Shown here piece by piece: positions 1 to 8,625 of a stretch of DNA of 64,000 bases; position 1 is the first letter of the stretch, and every line of letters starts with the position of its first letter. Both the position numbers and the translations under genes were made by a program. The notes beneath the pieces were generated by a model. That model was not told the DNA's origin, searched no databases, and saw only the letters and a list, made by a program, of their open reading frames with translations. Source of the stretch: Larkinella rosea (GTDB lineage: Bacteria; Bacteroidota; Bacteroidia; Cytophagales; Spirosomataceae); NCBI RefSeq assembly GCF_003858635.1, contig NZ_RQJO01000007.1, forward strand, positions 1,427,941 through 1,491,940. Direction: 5' to 3'.

Positions 1-60
1 ATGGATTATTGGCGGTGGGAAGCCAATCCATCATTCATAATCCATCTTCATAATGAAGAC
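1..60. repeat. Intergenic imperfect inverted repeat, cut by window edge
   Basis: The first 60 bases contain ATGGATTATTGGC (1-13) facing GCCAATCCAT (21-30), with a further ATAATCCAT copy at 38-46. The arms pair around a short loop and the word ATGGATT recurs. This matches the architecture of other intergenic inverted repeats in this window. The left part may lie outside the window. Confidence 0.45.
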
Positions 61-61
61 C

Positions 62-1270
62 TCACTCTTCCACGCTCAGGGTCTGGTTAACCTGATCCTG
101 AACCGGTAAGCCCTGCTGGTTCATTTGTTCGATGAAGGGGTCCGGATCCATTTCTTCGCAGTTCCAGACGCCCGGTTTCATCCAGGTACCTTTCAGCATC
201 AATAGGGCCCCAATCATAGCAGGAACACCGGTTGTGTAGCTAACCGCCTGTCCGCGAACCTCTTTGTAGGTTTCGGCGTGATCGCAGTTGTTCCAGATAA
301 AATACGTTTTTTCCTGTCCATCTTTTACGCCCCGAATCTGGCAACCGATCGAGGTCTGACCCGTATAATTCTCGCCCAGGGTGTCGGGTGCGGGCAAAAC
401 CGCTTTCAGAAATTCCAGCGGAACGATGTCCATTCCCTGAAACGGAATGGGTTTGATGCTGGTCATACCGACGTTTTCCAACACCTGAAGGTGCGTAATG
501 TAAGCCTGTCCGAAGGTCATCCAGAACCGGGCGCGTTTCAGCGTCGGGAAGTTTTTCACCAGCGATTCCAGTTCTTCGTGGTACAGCACATACGACTCTT
601 TCGGCCCGATGGCGGGATAGGAAATCGGCTTGTGAATCGACATGGCAGGTATTTCAACCCATTCGCCATTTTCCCAGTACCGACCCGGTTGGGTAATTTC
701 GCGGATGTTGATCTCGGGATTAAAATTGGTGGCAAATGCTTTGCCGTGATTACCCGCGTTGCAGTCGATGATGTCGAGGTAATGCATCTCATCGAACTGA
801 TGCTTGGCCGCGTAAGCGGTAAACACCTGCGTGGCTCCGGGGTCGAAACCGCAGCCCAGCAGGGCCATAATGCCGGCTTCCTTAAACCGTTCCTGGTACG
901 CCCACTGCCAGCTATATTCAAATTTGGCGACATCTTTGGGTTCATAGTTGGCCGTGTCCAGGTAGTGAACGCGCGTTTCCAGACAGGCATCCATGATGGG
1001 CAAGTCCTGGTAAGGCAAGGCAACATTGATCACCAGCACCGGTTGGAATTGCTTGATCAGCATGACCATTTCGGCCACTACATCGGCGTCGACCTTAGCG
1101 GTTTTGATTTCCACCCCGTGCATTTCCCGAATTTCGGCGGCAATCTTGTCGCATTTGGAAACCGTCCGGCTGGCCAGCATTATATCCGTGAAAACATCGG
1201 AATTCATCGCGCACTTGTGCGCAACCACACTACCCACCCCCCCGGCACCAATTATCAGCACTTTAGCCAT
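62..1270 (-). CDS. Saccharopine dehydrogenase family protein (carboxynorspermidine dehydrogenase-like)
   Basis: The 402-residue product starts with a Rossmann nucleotide-binding loop, VLIIGAGGVGSVVAHKC, about residues 4-20. The body matches the Lys1/carboxynorspermidine synthase branch of the saccharopine dehydrogenase family, with the stretch LLGCGFDPGATQVF near residue 138. Family members reductively join an aldehyde and an amine with NAD(P)H; in bacteria the branch usually makes carboxy(nor)spermidine for polyamine synthesis. Substrate is inferred from family only. The ATG at 1270 is the only start that keeps the Rossmann loop. It stands alone on this strand, upstream of the WapI-like gene, which is divergent. 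A promoter-like TATCTTTG lies about 115 nt upstream. Confidence 0.85.
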   Translation of the reverse strand: MAKVLIIGAGGVGSVVAHKCAMNSDVFTDIMLASRTVSKCDKIAAEIREMHGVEIKTAKVDADVVAEMVMLIKQFQPVLVINVALPYQDLPIMDACLETRVHYLDTANYEPKDVAKFEYSWQWAYQERFKEAGIMALLGCGFDPGATQVFTAYAAKHQFDEMHYLDIIDCNAGNHGKAFATNFNPEINIREITQPGRYWENGEWVEIPAMSIHKPISYPAIGPKESYVLYHEELESLVKNFPTLKRARFWMTFGQAYITHLQVLENVGMTSIKPIPFQGMDIVPLEFLKAVLPAPDTLGENYTGQTSIGCQIRGVKDGQEKTYFIWNNCDHAETYKEVRGQAVSYTTGVPAMIGALLMLKGTWMKPGVWNCEEMDPDPFIEQMNQQGLPVQDQVNQTLSVEE

Positions 1271-1385
1271 TATTCGTCGTGGTTCAGTTTAAAGTTTATC
1301 GTTTTTTATCACCAGTCCGTCCGCAGCTGGATTACCACCAATCGGGGTTTGTCCGTCAGCTGGCCCAACCCGCGATAAATTCGCG

Positions 1386-1393
1386 CAAAGATA
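1386..1393 (-). promoter_or_regulatory. Probable -7 element for the saccharopine dehydrogenase gene
   Basis: Read on the minus strand the bases are TATCTTTG followed by CGCG, an exact match to the Bacteroidota -7 consensus TAnnTTTG. No clear TTG is found 17-23 nt upstream, so only the -7 part is supported. It would give a leader of about 110 nt. Confidence 0.4.
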
Positions 1394-1470
1394 GCCAGAC
1401 CGACCGCGACACCGACAGAAAATTCAGAAAAAGATTCAACGGGTTCATTAAAAAAGATTCCGGTTTTTCA

Positions 1471-1502
1471 TTTGGAGGATCGTCGAAGGTATAGTATATT
1501 TG
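1471..1502 (+). promoter_or_regulatory. Promoter of the WapI-like immunity gene
   Basis: TTTG at 1471-1474, a 20-nt spacer, then TATATTTG at 1495-1502: a full match to the Bacteroidota promoter TTTG-N(17-23)-TAnnTTTG. Transcription should begin near 1508, which is downstream of the earliest in-frame start codon at 1500 and so points to the ATG at 1551 as the real start. Confidence 0.65.
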
Positions 1503-1550
1503 GTAGATAGGCAAAAGTATTTTTTAAGCAACAAAGCCCTCCCCAGCGTT

Positions 1551-1982
1551 ATGAAACTTAAGAGTTCTACGGGTTCATTCGAACTACTGATAAAAGGTTA
1601 CGGTGTTAAAGGGACCCATTGGCGCGACCGTAACAGCCTGGTCTGCGAAGTGTCGACCGAATGGCAGAAAGAATTTCACAAGCAGACGGCTCCCCTCCAG
1701 ACCTGGGAAATCAAGCGGTTGATCAACGGGTTGAAATTGCTCTGGAACCGGGCGATCAATCACGTGACGGTTTCTTTTCCGGAGCCGGGCCTGAACGTCG
1801 AAGCCTCTTCGCTGCCGAATGAAAATTATCATTTGCAAATTCAGCTGGATCGCTCCCTGACCCCGTCGTGGCATCCGTATCCGGATTTTCCGTTGTTGAT
1901 GGAGGTAACGCTGACCCGGTTTCAACTGCGCGAAGCCATTCGGGATCTGGTGAGCCAACTCGCTCTTTTTCCGGAACGTTAA
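1551..1982 (+). CDS. WapI family immunity protein-like
   Basis: The product is 143 residues counted from the ATG at 1551; a start at 1500 in the same frame is less likely because the promoter -7 element covers it. The pattern resembles the small WapI-type immunity family: N-terminal MKLKSSTGSFEL, a central TWEIKRLINGLK segment and the C-terminal motif LxxAIxxLxxQLxxFPxR. Known members neutralise the toxic C-terminal domain of WapI-like contact-dependent toxins in the cytoplasm. No toxin gene, Rhs/WapA protein or second immunity gene is within the window, so it appears as an orphan. The family call comes from pattern memory and needs a profile search. Confidence 0.55.
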   Translation: MKLKSSTGSFELLIKGYGVKGTHWRDRNSLVCEVSTEWQKEFHKQTAPLQTWEIKRLINGLKLLWNRAINHVTVSFPEPGLNVEASSLPNENYHLQIQLDRSLTPSWHPYPDFPLLMEVTLTRFQLREAIRDLVSQLALFPER

Positions 1983-2079
1983 GGTTTCCGGTTTATCTAC
2001 TAAAGTTACCGTTTTCTACCTTTTTTCGTTTTTTATCGGTCATTTTCCGATCGCAACCACCAATTGCTTGTAAAAACCG

Positions 2080-2087
2080 TACCTTTG
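2080..2087 (+). promoter_or_regulatory. Probable -7 element upstream of the TetR gene
   Basis: TACCTTTG matches TAnnTTTG exactly, with transcription expected near 2093 and a leader of about 80 nt before the TetR start at 2172. A well-spaced TTG is not evident. Confidence 0.45.
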
Positions 2088-2171
2088 CCGGACTAATCAA
2101 TCGTTCTTGTTTTTTAACCTGACCAGAAAAAAACGAATTGTCGCAGCAACTGGTTTGAGAATATTTGACTA

Positions 2172-2768
2172 ATGGAGGTTCGGAAAAGGAGTCGTACCCA
2201 AACGATGGCGCGCATACTTCAGGCCGTGGGTGAAGTGATCTCTGAGCGTGGCGTAAACCGGGTTGGAATCAATGCAGTAGCTGAAAAAGCGGGTGTCAAC
2301 AAAGTACTTATTTACCGGTATTTCGGCGGCTGGGAGGGGCTGATGGAACAGTTTCTGAATGAAGGGAATTTCCTCACCAACTACAATAACCAGTTTCTGG
2401 CAACCCATACCGAGGTCGAGCCAAACGCTCACAATCAAACCCGGATTAATTATCTGATTGGCTTGCTTCGCGAACTCAAATCGCGAACGCCTGCCCAGGA
2501 AATCTTAAAATGGGAAATCAGTAATCCGGGCTTAGGCTTCCATTCGGAGCTAACCACTACCCGGAATGCCTCCTTCCAGAAGGTGCTGGAAAAGTTTTTT
2601 ATAAACGAAAACGAGGATCTGAACGCCCTAACCGCCATTTTGATTTCGGGCATTACCATGCTTTTGCTCATTGCGCCCAGCCAGGCTCACTTTATGAACA
2701 TCGATTTACAAACGGAAGAAGGCTGGCAACAAATCGAATGCGCGATCCAGCGGCTTTTTAAGCGTTGA
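2172..2768 (+). CDS. TetR/AcrR family transcriptional regulator
   Basis: A 198-residue protein with an N-terminal TetR helix-turn-helix at about residues 10-55; the recognition segment reads NAVAEKAGVNKVLIYRYFGG. The C-terminal two thirds is a helical ligand-binding and dimerisation region that I cannot assign to a ligand. TetR proteins are dimeric repressors released by small molecules. No efflux pump or enzyme is directly adjacent on the same strand: downstream is a bidirectional terminator and the convergent aminopeptidase gene. Its target is therefore unknown and may be its own promoter. Confidence 0.85.
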   Translation: MEVRKRSRTQTMARILQAVGEVISERGVNRVGINAVAEKAGVNKVLIYRYFGGWEGLMEQFLNEGNFLTNYNNQFLATHTEVEPNAHNQTRINYLIGLLRELKSRTPAQEILKWEISNPGLGFHSELTTTRNASFQKVLEKFFINENEDLNALTAILISGITMLLLIAPSQAHFMNIDLQTEEGWQQIECAIQRLFKR

Positions 2769-2774
2769 AAAAAC

Positions 2775-2813
2775 AAAACCCTGACAAATTCGAAGGCTCG
2801 ATGTCAGGGTTTT
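2775..2813. terminator. Bidirectional terminator between TetR and aminopeptidase P genes
   Basis: A 12-bp perfect stem, AAAACCCTGACA at 2775-2786 and TGTCAGGGTTTT at 2802-2813, with a 15-nt loop. Runs of A and T flank both sides, as expected for a terminator serving two convergent genes. Confidence 0.8.
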
Positions 2814-2820
2814 CCACTCG

Positions 2821-4116
2821 TCAGCGATTCATTAAATCCTCGATTTCTTCCACCTCAATCGGGATTGAATCCATCAAATCGACATTCCCGGTATCCGTGA
2901 TCAGGATGTTATTTTCCAGGCGAATGCCCAGCCCTTCTTCGCGTATATAGATCCCCGGTTCGCAGGTAAAAACCATTCCGGCTTCGAATTTTCGGTATTT
3001 ATTCCCGACATCATGGACATCCAAACCCAAAAAATGGGAGGTCCCGTGCATGAAATATTTCCGGTAAAGCGGTAAATCCGGGTCCTGTTTGGCAACTTCC
3101 TGACGGTCCAGCAAACCCAATCCGATCAACTGCGATTCCATGATCCTGCCCACTTCCTTGTGGTAATCATCCCAGACATTGCCCGGAACAAGCAGCTTTT
3201 TAGCTTCTTTCATCACGTGTAAAACCGCCTGATAAACCGCTTTCTGCCGATCCGTAAATCGCCCGTTTACGGGTATGCTGCGCGTCAGGTCGGCGTTGTA
3301 ATTTCCGTATTCAGCGGCCACGTCCAGCAGAATAACGTCCCCGTCCTTGCACGGCTGATTGTTCTCGACATAGTGCAGCACGCAGGCATTCGCACCGGAA
3401 GCAATAATGGGCTGGTAAGCAAATCCTTTCGAACGCTGGCGCACAAATTCGTGCAGGAGTTCCGCTTCGATCTCGTATTCCCAGACGCCCGGTTTGACAA
3501 ATTTCAGCAATCGCCGAAAACCGTCTTCCGTAATGCGGATGGCTTCGCTCAGGAGGGCGACTTCTTCGGGTTGCTTGATGGCGCGCAGCGAATGCATGAG
3601 CGGTGCCAGTCGTTCAAACCGGTGAAGGGGGTATCTGTCCCGAAACTGGCTGACCATTCGGGCATCCCGGGTAATGACTTCCGATGAATTTCGCGTATGC
3701 TCGTTGGTATTCAAGTAGATATGTTCCGCTTCAAAAACCATCTGAATAAACACCTTTTCAAATTCGTGCGTCCAGAAAATCGTCTTTCGGGAAATGCCCG
3801 AGGTCTGTTCGGCTTCTTCTTTGGTTAGTTTATGTCCTTCCCAGATTTCGATCAGCTCGCTGGTTTCGCGCAAAAAAAGCACTTCCCGAAACTTTTCGTC
3901 GGGATGATCCGGAAACAACACCAGGACGGTTTCCTCCTGATCAACCCCGGACAGGTAAAACAAGTCACTGCTCTGCCGAAATCCCATCGTGCCGTCCGCG
4001 TTGGTCGGCATGATGTCATTGGCGTTCAGAACCACCAGGGATTTGGGTTTCAATTGTTCCGCCAAACGACGGCGGTTTCGGGTAAACAACGCGTTGGCAA
4101 TGGCTATGTACTTCAT
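2821..4116 (-). CDS. pepP: Xaa-Pro aminopeptidase (aminopeptidase P family)
   Basis: A 431-residue M24 metallopeptidase that removes an N-terminal residue preceding proline. The N-terminal aminopeptidase P domain (about 1-150) is followed by the pita-bread catalytic domain. Metal ligands are visible: the Asp pair in LLDVAAEYGNYNADLTRS, the His in HGTSHFLGLDVHD, the Glu in CEPGIYI and the Glu in GIRLENN. No signal peptide, so it is cytoplasmic. Length is typical for the family. It faces the TetR gene across a shared terminator and is divergent from the S8 protease gene. Confidence 0.9.
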   Translation of the reverse strand: MKYIAIANALFTRNRRRLAEQLKPKSLVVLNANDIMPTNADGTMGFRQSSDLFYLSGVDQEETVLVLFPDHPDEKFREVLFLRETSELIEIWEGHKLTKEEAEQTSGISRKTIFWTHEFEKVFIQMVFEAEHIYLNTNEHTRNSSEVITRDARMVSQFRDRYPLHRFERLAPLMHSLRAIKQPEEVALLSEAIRITEDGFRRLLKFVKPGVWEYEIEAELLHEFVRQRSKGFAYQPIIASGANACVLHYVENNQPCKDGDVILLDVAAEYGNYNADLTRSIPVNGRFTDRQKAVYQAVLHVMKEAKKLLVPGNVWDDYHKEVGRIMESQLIGLGLLDRQEVAKQDPDLPLYRKYFMHGTSHFLGLDVHDVGNKYRKFEAGMVFTCEPGIYIREEGLGIRLENNILITDTGNVDLMDSIPIEVEEIEDLMNR

Positions 4117-4199
4117 GCAGATATGGTTTCAAAGGACGACATTCGGTAATTTCAATTTCATTTTGTACATTAATGCCTAAAATTGATGCTTTCGTTTCA

Positions 4200-5738
4200 A
4201 TGAAAAAAATAGTTACGCTTCTTTTTGGGATCATGCTCTTCGGGGCCGGAACCACAATTGCCCAATCCAAATACTGGATTACCCTGAAGGACAAGCCTTC
4301 CACCCTAGATCCTTCTCTTTCGCCACAGACTATTTCCAATCGCCGGTCGATGGGCCTTTCCGTCGACGAAACCGATTTGCCGCTTAATCCGACCTATTTA
4401 CAAACCCTGACATCGCAGGGCGTTCGTCCCTTGTTTCAGTCCCGCTGGCTCAACGCGGTTTCCGCCGAGCTGACTCCGAACCAGGTGAAGCAGGTCAAAT
4501 CGCTCTCGTTTGTAAACGAAATTGTTCCGATCGACAAAAATATTGTCATCAACAGCATCGAGCACGATATCACGAAAGTCCAGATGGCACCGGTGATGTC
4601 CCAGATTCAGGCGGATGTTTTCGGCCGGGTGGGCTTGACGGCCAAAAACGTGACCATCGGCGTGATCGATGCCGGTTTTTTCGGAGCGGATTCAGCCAGT
4701 GCGCTGAAGCAGATTTTTCACCGGAACGGGATTAAGGATGTTCGTGACTACGTCAACACGAATCGGCCACGCAATGCCTTTTTCGGCTCCCTCGAAACAC
4801 TTTCCGATTTTCACGGAACCGAGGTAATGGCCGCCATTGCGGGCCACGATCCCAACGAAAATATTCAGTATGGACTCGCTACTGAAGCCAGTTTTTACCT
4901 GGCCCGCACCGACCACGGCGCCCGTGAATTCCGGGGTGAAGAAGACAACTGGATTGCGGCCATGGAATGGATGGACAGTTTGGGTGTGCGCATCATCAAT
5001 ACGTCGCTCGGATACGCCAAGGGGTTTACCAACCCAAAAGAGAATTACCAACCCAATCAAATGGATGGCCATACGAGCCTGATCAGCAAAGCCGCCCAAC
5101 TGGCTGCCGACAAAAAAGGAATTCTGGTGATTGTGTCGGCCGGTAATGAAGGCGACGATCGCTCGTGGCGCATTATTTCCACCCCCGCGGATGCCCAGGG
5201 AGTTCTGGCGGTTGGCGCAACGAACAACAAAGTCTGGAATCGCATTGGCTACAGCAGTATTGGCCCGGAATTTCTGCCGTATCTCAAGCCGAATGTCTCC
5301 TGTTTTTCACTCTACGGAACCTCGCTTTCGGCTCCGGTCATCACCGGTTTTGCCGCCTGCCTGATGCAGGCCAATCCGAAGCTAACCAACAAAGAACTGA
5401 TCAGCATTATCGAGAAATCATCGCATCTGTACCCTTACGGCAATAATTACATTGGCTACGGGGTGCCTCAGGCATCGCGGGCACTGGCGCTGGCGAAAAA
5501 CCAGACGGTGCCTTCATCCGCCCGTTCCATCAAAGTTACCAGCAAATCCTATTCGCTGGCCCTGCCCGAATACACGGATGCTTCCGTATCGGTTTTCCAC
5601 AAAAAAGATGAAACCCGGGTGCTTCAGCAGGAGTCGATGCGGGTTCAGAATGGGGTTGTCGTTCTTCGCCGGAATCACGACGAGAAACAAACGACTATTG
5701 ATTTGAAGAAAGAAGTAGTTGAAATTATCTGGCACTAG
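4200..5738 (+). CDS. S8 family subtilisin-like serine peptidase, exported
   Basis: From the ATG at 4200 the product is 512 residues and begins with a signal peptide (KKIVTLLFGIMLFGAG, cleavage near TTIAQ). A longer in-frame start at 4173 would place nine residues before the signal. The catalytic triad is present: Asp157 in IGVIDAGFF, His205 in DFHGTEVMA and Ser375 in YGTSLSAPV, with the oxyanion Asn316 in VSAGNEGDD. A region before the catalytic domain (about 25-140) resembles an inhibitor-like propeptide. The C-terminal 70 residues are beta-rich and do not clearly match a T9SS tail. Likely periplasmic or surface protease; substrate unknown. Confidence 0.88.
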   Translation: MKKIVTLLFGIMLFGAGTTIAQSKYWITLKDKPSTLDPSLSPQTISNRRSMGLSVDETDLPLNPTYLQTLTSQGVRPLFQSRWLNAVSAELTPNQVKQVKSLSFVNEIVPIDKNIVINSIEHDITKVQMAPVMSQIQADVFGRVGLTAKNVTIGVIDAGFFGADSASALKQIFHRNGIKDVRDYVNTNRPRNAFFGSLETLSDFHGTEVMAAIAGHDPNENIQYGLATEASFYLARTDHGAREFRGEEDNWIAAMEWMDSLGVRIINTSLGYAKGFTNPKENYQPNQMDGHTSLISKAAQLAADKKGILVIVSAGNEGDDRSWRIISTPADAQGVLAVGATNNKVWNRIGYSSIGPEFLPYLKPNVSCFSLYGTSLSAPVITGFAACLMQANPKLTNKELISIIEKSSHLYPYGNNYIGYGVPQASRALALAKNQTVPSSARSIKVTSKSYSLALPEYTDASVSVFHKKDETRVLQQESMRVQNGVVVLRRNHDEKQTTIDLKKEVVEIIWH

Positions 5739-5814
5739 TACCACGGACTGGTAGTCCGTGTAATTCTTATAATTCCGACGATCTAAACTCCCACGGACTA
5801 CCAGTCCGTGGGTA
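5739..5814. repeat. Pair of mutually inverted palindromes between convergent genes
   Basis: CACGGACTGGTAGTCCGTG at 5742-5760 and its exact reverse complement CACGGACTACCAGTCCGTG at 5792-5810. Each copy is itself a hairpin (CACGGACT/AGTCCGTG around 3 nt) and the two together can form one long stem. The flanks TACC and GGGTA extend the pairing. The arrangement is like a REP pair and fills the gap between the S8 protease and hldD stop codons, so it may also stop transcription from both sides. Confidence 0.8.
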
Positions 5815-5815
5815 C

Positions 5816-6781
5816 TTACAAATAGTTCTCCGGCATCAGGTAGTTCTTCACGTAGTCGGAAATGCCTTCCTCCAATGACTTAAAATGTTGCGAGTAGCCA
5901 ATGGAGCGCAGTTTGCTCATCGTGGCCTGCGTATAATACTGGTATTTATCGCGGATATCTTCGGGCGTATCGATGAATTCTATCTGGGGCGTCACGCCCA
6001 TGGCCAAAAAGGTATTATTGGCTAAATCCAGAAACGTCCGGGCTTTTCCACTGCCTAGGTTATAGATTCCGGAGTTTCGACGGTGGTGCATTAGAAAGAC
6101 GCAGACGTCAATGACGTCTTTCACATAAATAAAGTCGCGCATTTGTTCGCCATCGGCAAAATTCGGGTGATGCGACCGAAACAATTTCATCGAACCCATT
6201 TGTTTGATCTGGCAAAAGGCGTGGTAAATAACCGAAGCCATGCGGCTTTTGTGGTATTCGTTCGGCCCGTAGACATTGAAGAACTTCAAACCAGCCCAGA
6301 AAAAAGGATGCCGCTCCTGCTCCAGTACCCAGATGTCGAATTCGTTCTTCGATTCGCCGTATGGATTGAGCGGTTTAAGCTGCGGTATCAGCGCTTCGTT
6401 ATCATCGTAACCTAATTCGCCCAGACCGTAGGTGGCGGCTGAGGACGCGTAAACCAGTGGAATCTGATAATCGATGCATTTCTGCCAGATTTTCTTAGAG
6501 TATTCGACGTTCAGGTGCTCGAAAATACTGCGGTCGAACTCCGTGGTGTCGGTGCGGGCGCCAATGTGAAACAGGAATTCGATCTCGTGGTAATTTTCAT
6601 CCAGCCAATCAAAGAAATCTTCCCGATCGACCCGTTCGAGAATCCGCTTTCCTTCTAAATTCACCAGCTTATCCTCCCGCGAAAAATCATCAACGGCAAT
6701 GATAGCATTGAAGTTTTCCTGATTCAGTCTCGAAATCAGGCAGCTTCCAATAAAGCCTGTTGCGCCCGTAACAATTATCAT
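5816..6781 (-). CDS. hldD: ADP-L-glycero-D-manno-heptose 6-epimerase
   Basis: A 321-residue short-chain dehydrogenase/reductase family epimerase that converts ADP-D-glycero- to ADP-L-glycero-manno-heptose for the LPS inner core, using NADP. The N-terminus IIVTGATGFIGSCLI is the nucleotide-binding loop (GxxGxxG), the segment YASSAATYG carries the catalytic Ser/Ala region, and YGESKNEFD holds the YxxxK-type pair near residue 140. The start at 6781 keeps the Rossmann strand at the very N-terminus. Length fits HldD. Nearby lpxB also serves LPS but is on the other strand and separately transcribed. Confidence 0.88.
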   Translation of the reverse strand: MIIVTGATGFIGSCLISRLNQENFNAIIAVDDFSREDKLVNLEGKRILERVDREDFFDWLDENYHEIEFLFHIGARTDTTEFDRSIFEHLNVEYSKKIWQKCIDYQIPLVYASSAATYGLGELGYDDNEALIPQLKPLNPYGESKNEFDIWVLEQERHPFFWAGLKFFNVYGPNEYHKSRMASVIYHAFCQIKQMGSMKLFRSHHPNFADGEQMRDFIYVKDVIDVCVFLMHHRRNSGIYNLGSGKARTFLDLANNTFLAMGVTPQIEFIDTPEDIRDKYQYYTQATMSKLRSIGYSQHFKSLEEGISDYVKNYLMPENYL

Positions 6782-7092
6782 ACTCCGTAGAAATTGAGCA
6801 ACGATTGTTTTAGGTTAGATTAAAACGATGTATTCCTGCTACTAAAATAGGGTGTAAAGTTAGAACAAATGAAGTCACCAACCTATCCACGTTTTAATGA
6901 ATAAATTGGATTATTTTACTATTGATTTTGTATGATCTCCTCGACCATTCATTGGTCTTTATCTAAAAAGTACTAATCGTTATCCGTGAATTGAATTTTT
7001 ATTAACGACAGGAAGGCCGTAATTTTGTAACCAACAGGGCAAGGCTATCCTGCCCGCACGAAAACGACAAATCGCCCCGGCGATCGTGAATA
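6782..7092. other. Divergent intergenic region hldD / queD
   Basis: This 311-bp AT-rich spacer separates two divergent genes. It holds a -7-like TAATTTTG at 7020-7027 for queD. On the hldD strand the best candidate is TAACTTTA (complement of 6857-6864), one base off consensus. I see no ORF, repeat or RNA gene in it. Confidence 0.5.
7020..7027 (+). promoter_or_regulatory. Probable -7 element for queD-lpxB
   Basis: TAATTTTG is an exact TAnnTTTG match about 65 nt before the queD start. The nearest TTG upstream is 26 nt away, longer than the usual spacer, so the -33 part is uncertain. Confidence 0.45.
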
Positions 7093-7509
7093 ATGGTATA
7101 TATTAGCAGAAAAGAACACTTTAACGCGGCTCACCGGTTATTCAACCCGGCCTGGTCCGACGAAAAGAATAAGGAGGTTTTTGGCCCGTGTGCCAACGTA
7201 AACGGTCATGGACACAATTTTGAATTAATTGTAACCGTCAAAGGTGAACCCAATCCCGATACGGGTTTCGTGATTGACCTGAAAGTACTGGCCGAGCTCG
7301 TCAAGGAACACATCATTGACCGGGTAGATCACAAAAACCTCAACCTGGACGTCGATTTCATGCGGGGCAAAATGGCCAGTTGCGAAATCTTCATCGTCGA
7401 AATCTGGAAAATTCTGGATCGGGCGCTGGCAAGGATCACCGAGGCCCGTCTTCACCGGATTCGTTTATACGAAACCCCGAAAAATTACGTGGATTATTAC
7501 GGGGAATAA
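7093..7509 (+). CDS. queD: 6-carboxytetrahydropterin synthase / 6-pyruvoyltetrahydropterin synthase homologue
   Basis: A 138-residue T-fold enzyme. Zinc ligands appear as the His in FNAAHRL and the pair in NGHGHNF; the segment PDTGFVIDLKVL and the catalytic region VDHKNLN are typical. In bacteria QueD makes 6-carboxy-tetrahydropterin from dihydroneopterin triphosphate for queuosine synthesis. No other queuosine gene is here. The stop is only 3 nt before lpxB, so the two are likely co-transcribed, although the pathways are unrelated. Confidence 0.85.
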   Translation: MVYISRKEHFNAAHRLFNPAWSDEKNKEVFGPCANVNGHGHNFELIVTVKGEPNPDTGFVIDLKVLAELVKEHIIDRVDHKNLNLDVDFMRGKMASCEIFIVEIWKILDRALARITEARLHRIRLYETPKNYVDYYGE

Positions 7510-7512
7510 CCT

Positions 7513-8625
7513 ATGACCTACTACCTGATTGCCGGAGAACGCTCCGGTGACCTGCACGGCGGAAATCTGATTAAGGCCATTCGGCAGCACGATCCCGACG
7601 CTCGTTTTCGGGCCTGGGGCGGTGAGCAGATGGAATCCGCCGGAGCCACGCTGGTCCGCCATTATCGATCGATGGCGTTCATGGGGTTTCTGGAAGTCGT
7701 TCAGAATTTGGGAACAATCCGGAAGAATCTGCGTGATTGCCAGACCGATTTGTTCCAAACCCGGCCGGATGCCTTGATTTTGATCGACTATGCCGGTTTT
7801 AATCTGCGCATGGCCCGGTTTGCCAAAAAACACGGGATTCGGGTTTTCTACTACATTTCCCCTAAAGTATGGGCCTGGAACCAGAAACGGGCACTTAAAA
7901 TCAAGGCCGTTGTCGACCGGATGTTTGTGATTTTTCCGTTCGAAGTTGATTTTTATAAGAAGTACGATTACCGGGTCGATTACGTCGGAAATCCACTGAT
8001 GGATGCCATTGCCGGTTTCCAGATTGATCCTGAATTCCGGCAAACGAATTCGTTGGGCTCCAAACCCGTCATTGCGTTGCTGCCCGGTAGCCGTCATCAG
8101 GAGGTCGCGATCATGCTGCCTGCCATGCTGGAAGCTATCCCCCACTTTCCTGAGTATCAATTCGTTGTTTCCGGCGTGAGTAATCTTTCGCCTTCGTTGT
8201 ACAGGGAAATCATGCAACGTTTTCCAACCATTCCAATTGTTACCGATAATGCGTATAACTTGCTGTCCATTGCCGATGCGGCTTTGGTAACATCTGGTAC
8301 CGCAACCCTGGAAACCGCCCTCCTGAATGTACCGGAGGTGGTTTGTTACAAAATGACCTGGTTGTCGTATCAAGTAGCTAATCGGGTGATTGCCGTTCCG
8401 TTTATCTCGCTGGTCAACCTCATTCTGAACCGGGAAGCGGTCACGGAGTTGAAACAGTTCCAGCTCACGACCGATAATCTCATTCAGGAACTGACCCGAA
8501 TTCTCCCCGGCGGATCGAATCACGAACGGCAATTAGCAGACTACGAAGAATTGCGGGAGCAAGTCGGCGGTCCGGGCGCGTCGGATCGGGCGGGCGAATT
8601 GATGGTGAACTATTTACGAAATTGA
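7513..8625 (+). CDS. lpxB: Lipid-A-disaccharide synthase
   Basis: A 370-residue GT19 glycosyltransferase that joins UDP-2,3-diacylglucosamine and lipid X to form the tetraacyl disaccharide of lipid A at the inner membrane. Diagnostic segments: N-terminal YYLIAGERSGDLHGG, the YISPKVWAWNQKR motif near residue 115, LPGSRHQEV near 195 and TSGTATLETALL near 260. Length is normal. It follows queD with a 3-nt gap, and its last 12 bases overlap the end of the convergent acyltransferase gene. Confidence 0.93.
   Translation: MTYYLIAGERSGDLHGGNLIKAIRQHDPDARFRAWGGEQMESAGATLVRHYRSMAFMGFLEVVQNLGTIRKNLRDCQTDLFQTRPDALILIDYAGFNLRMARFAKKHGIRVFYYISPKVWAWNQKRALKIKAVVDRMFVIFPFEVDFYKKYDYRVDYVGNPLMDAIAGFQIDPEFRQTNSLGSKPVIALLPGSRHQEVAIMLPAMLEAIPHFPEYQFVVSGVSNLSPSLYREIMQRFPTIPIVTDNAYNLLSIADAALVTSGTATLETALLNVPEVVCYKMTWLSYQVANRVIAVPFISLVNLILNREAVTELKQFQLTTDNLIQELTRILPGGSNHERQLADYEELREQVGGPGASDRAGELMVNYLRN

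Noticed and set aside
278-1378. 366-codon plus-strand frame opposite the saccharopine dehydrogenase
   Set aside because: Antisense shadow; the minus-strand gene has a clear Rossmann start and family match.
7465-8532. 355-codon minus-strand frame opposite lpxB
   Set aside because: Antisense shadow of a conserved gene; no recognisable motifs.
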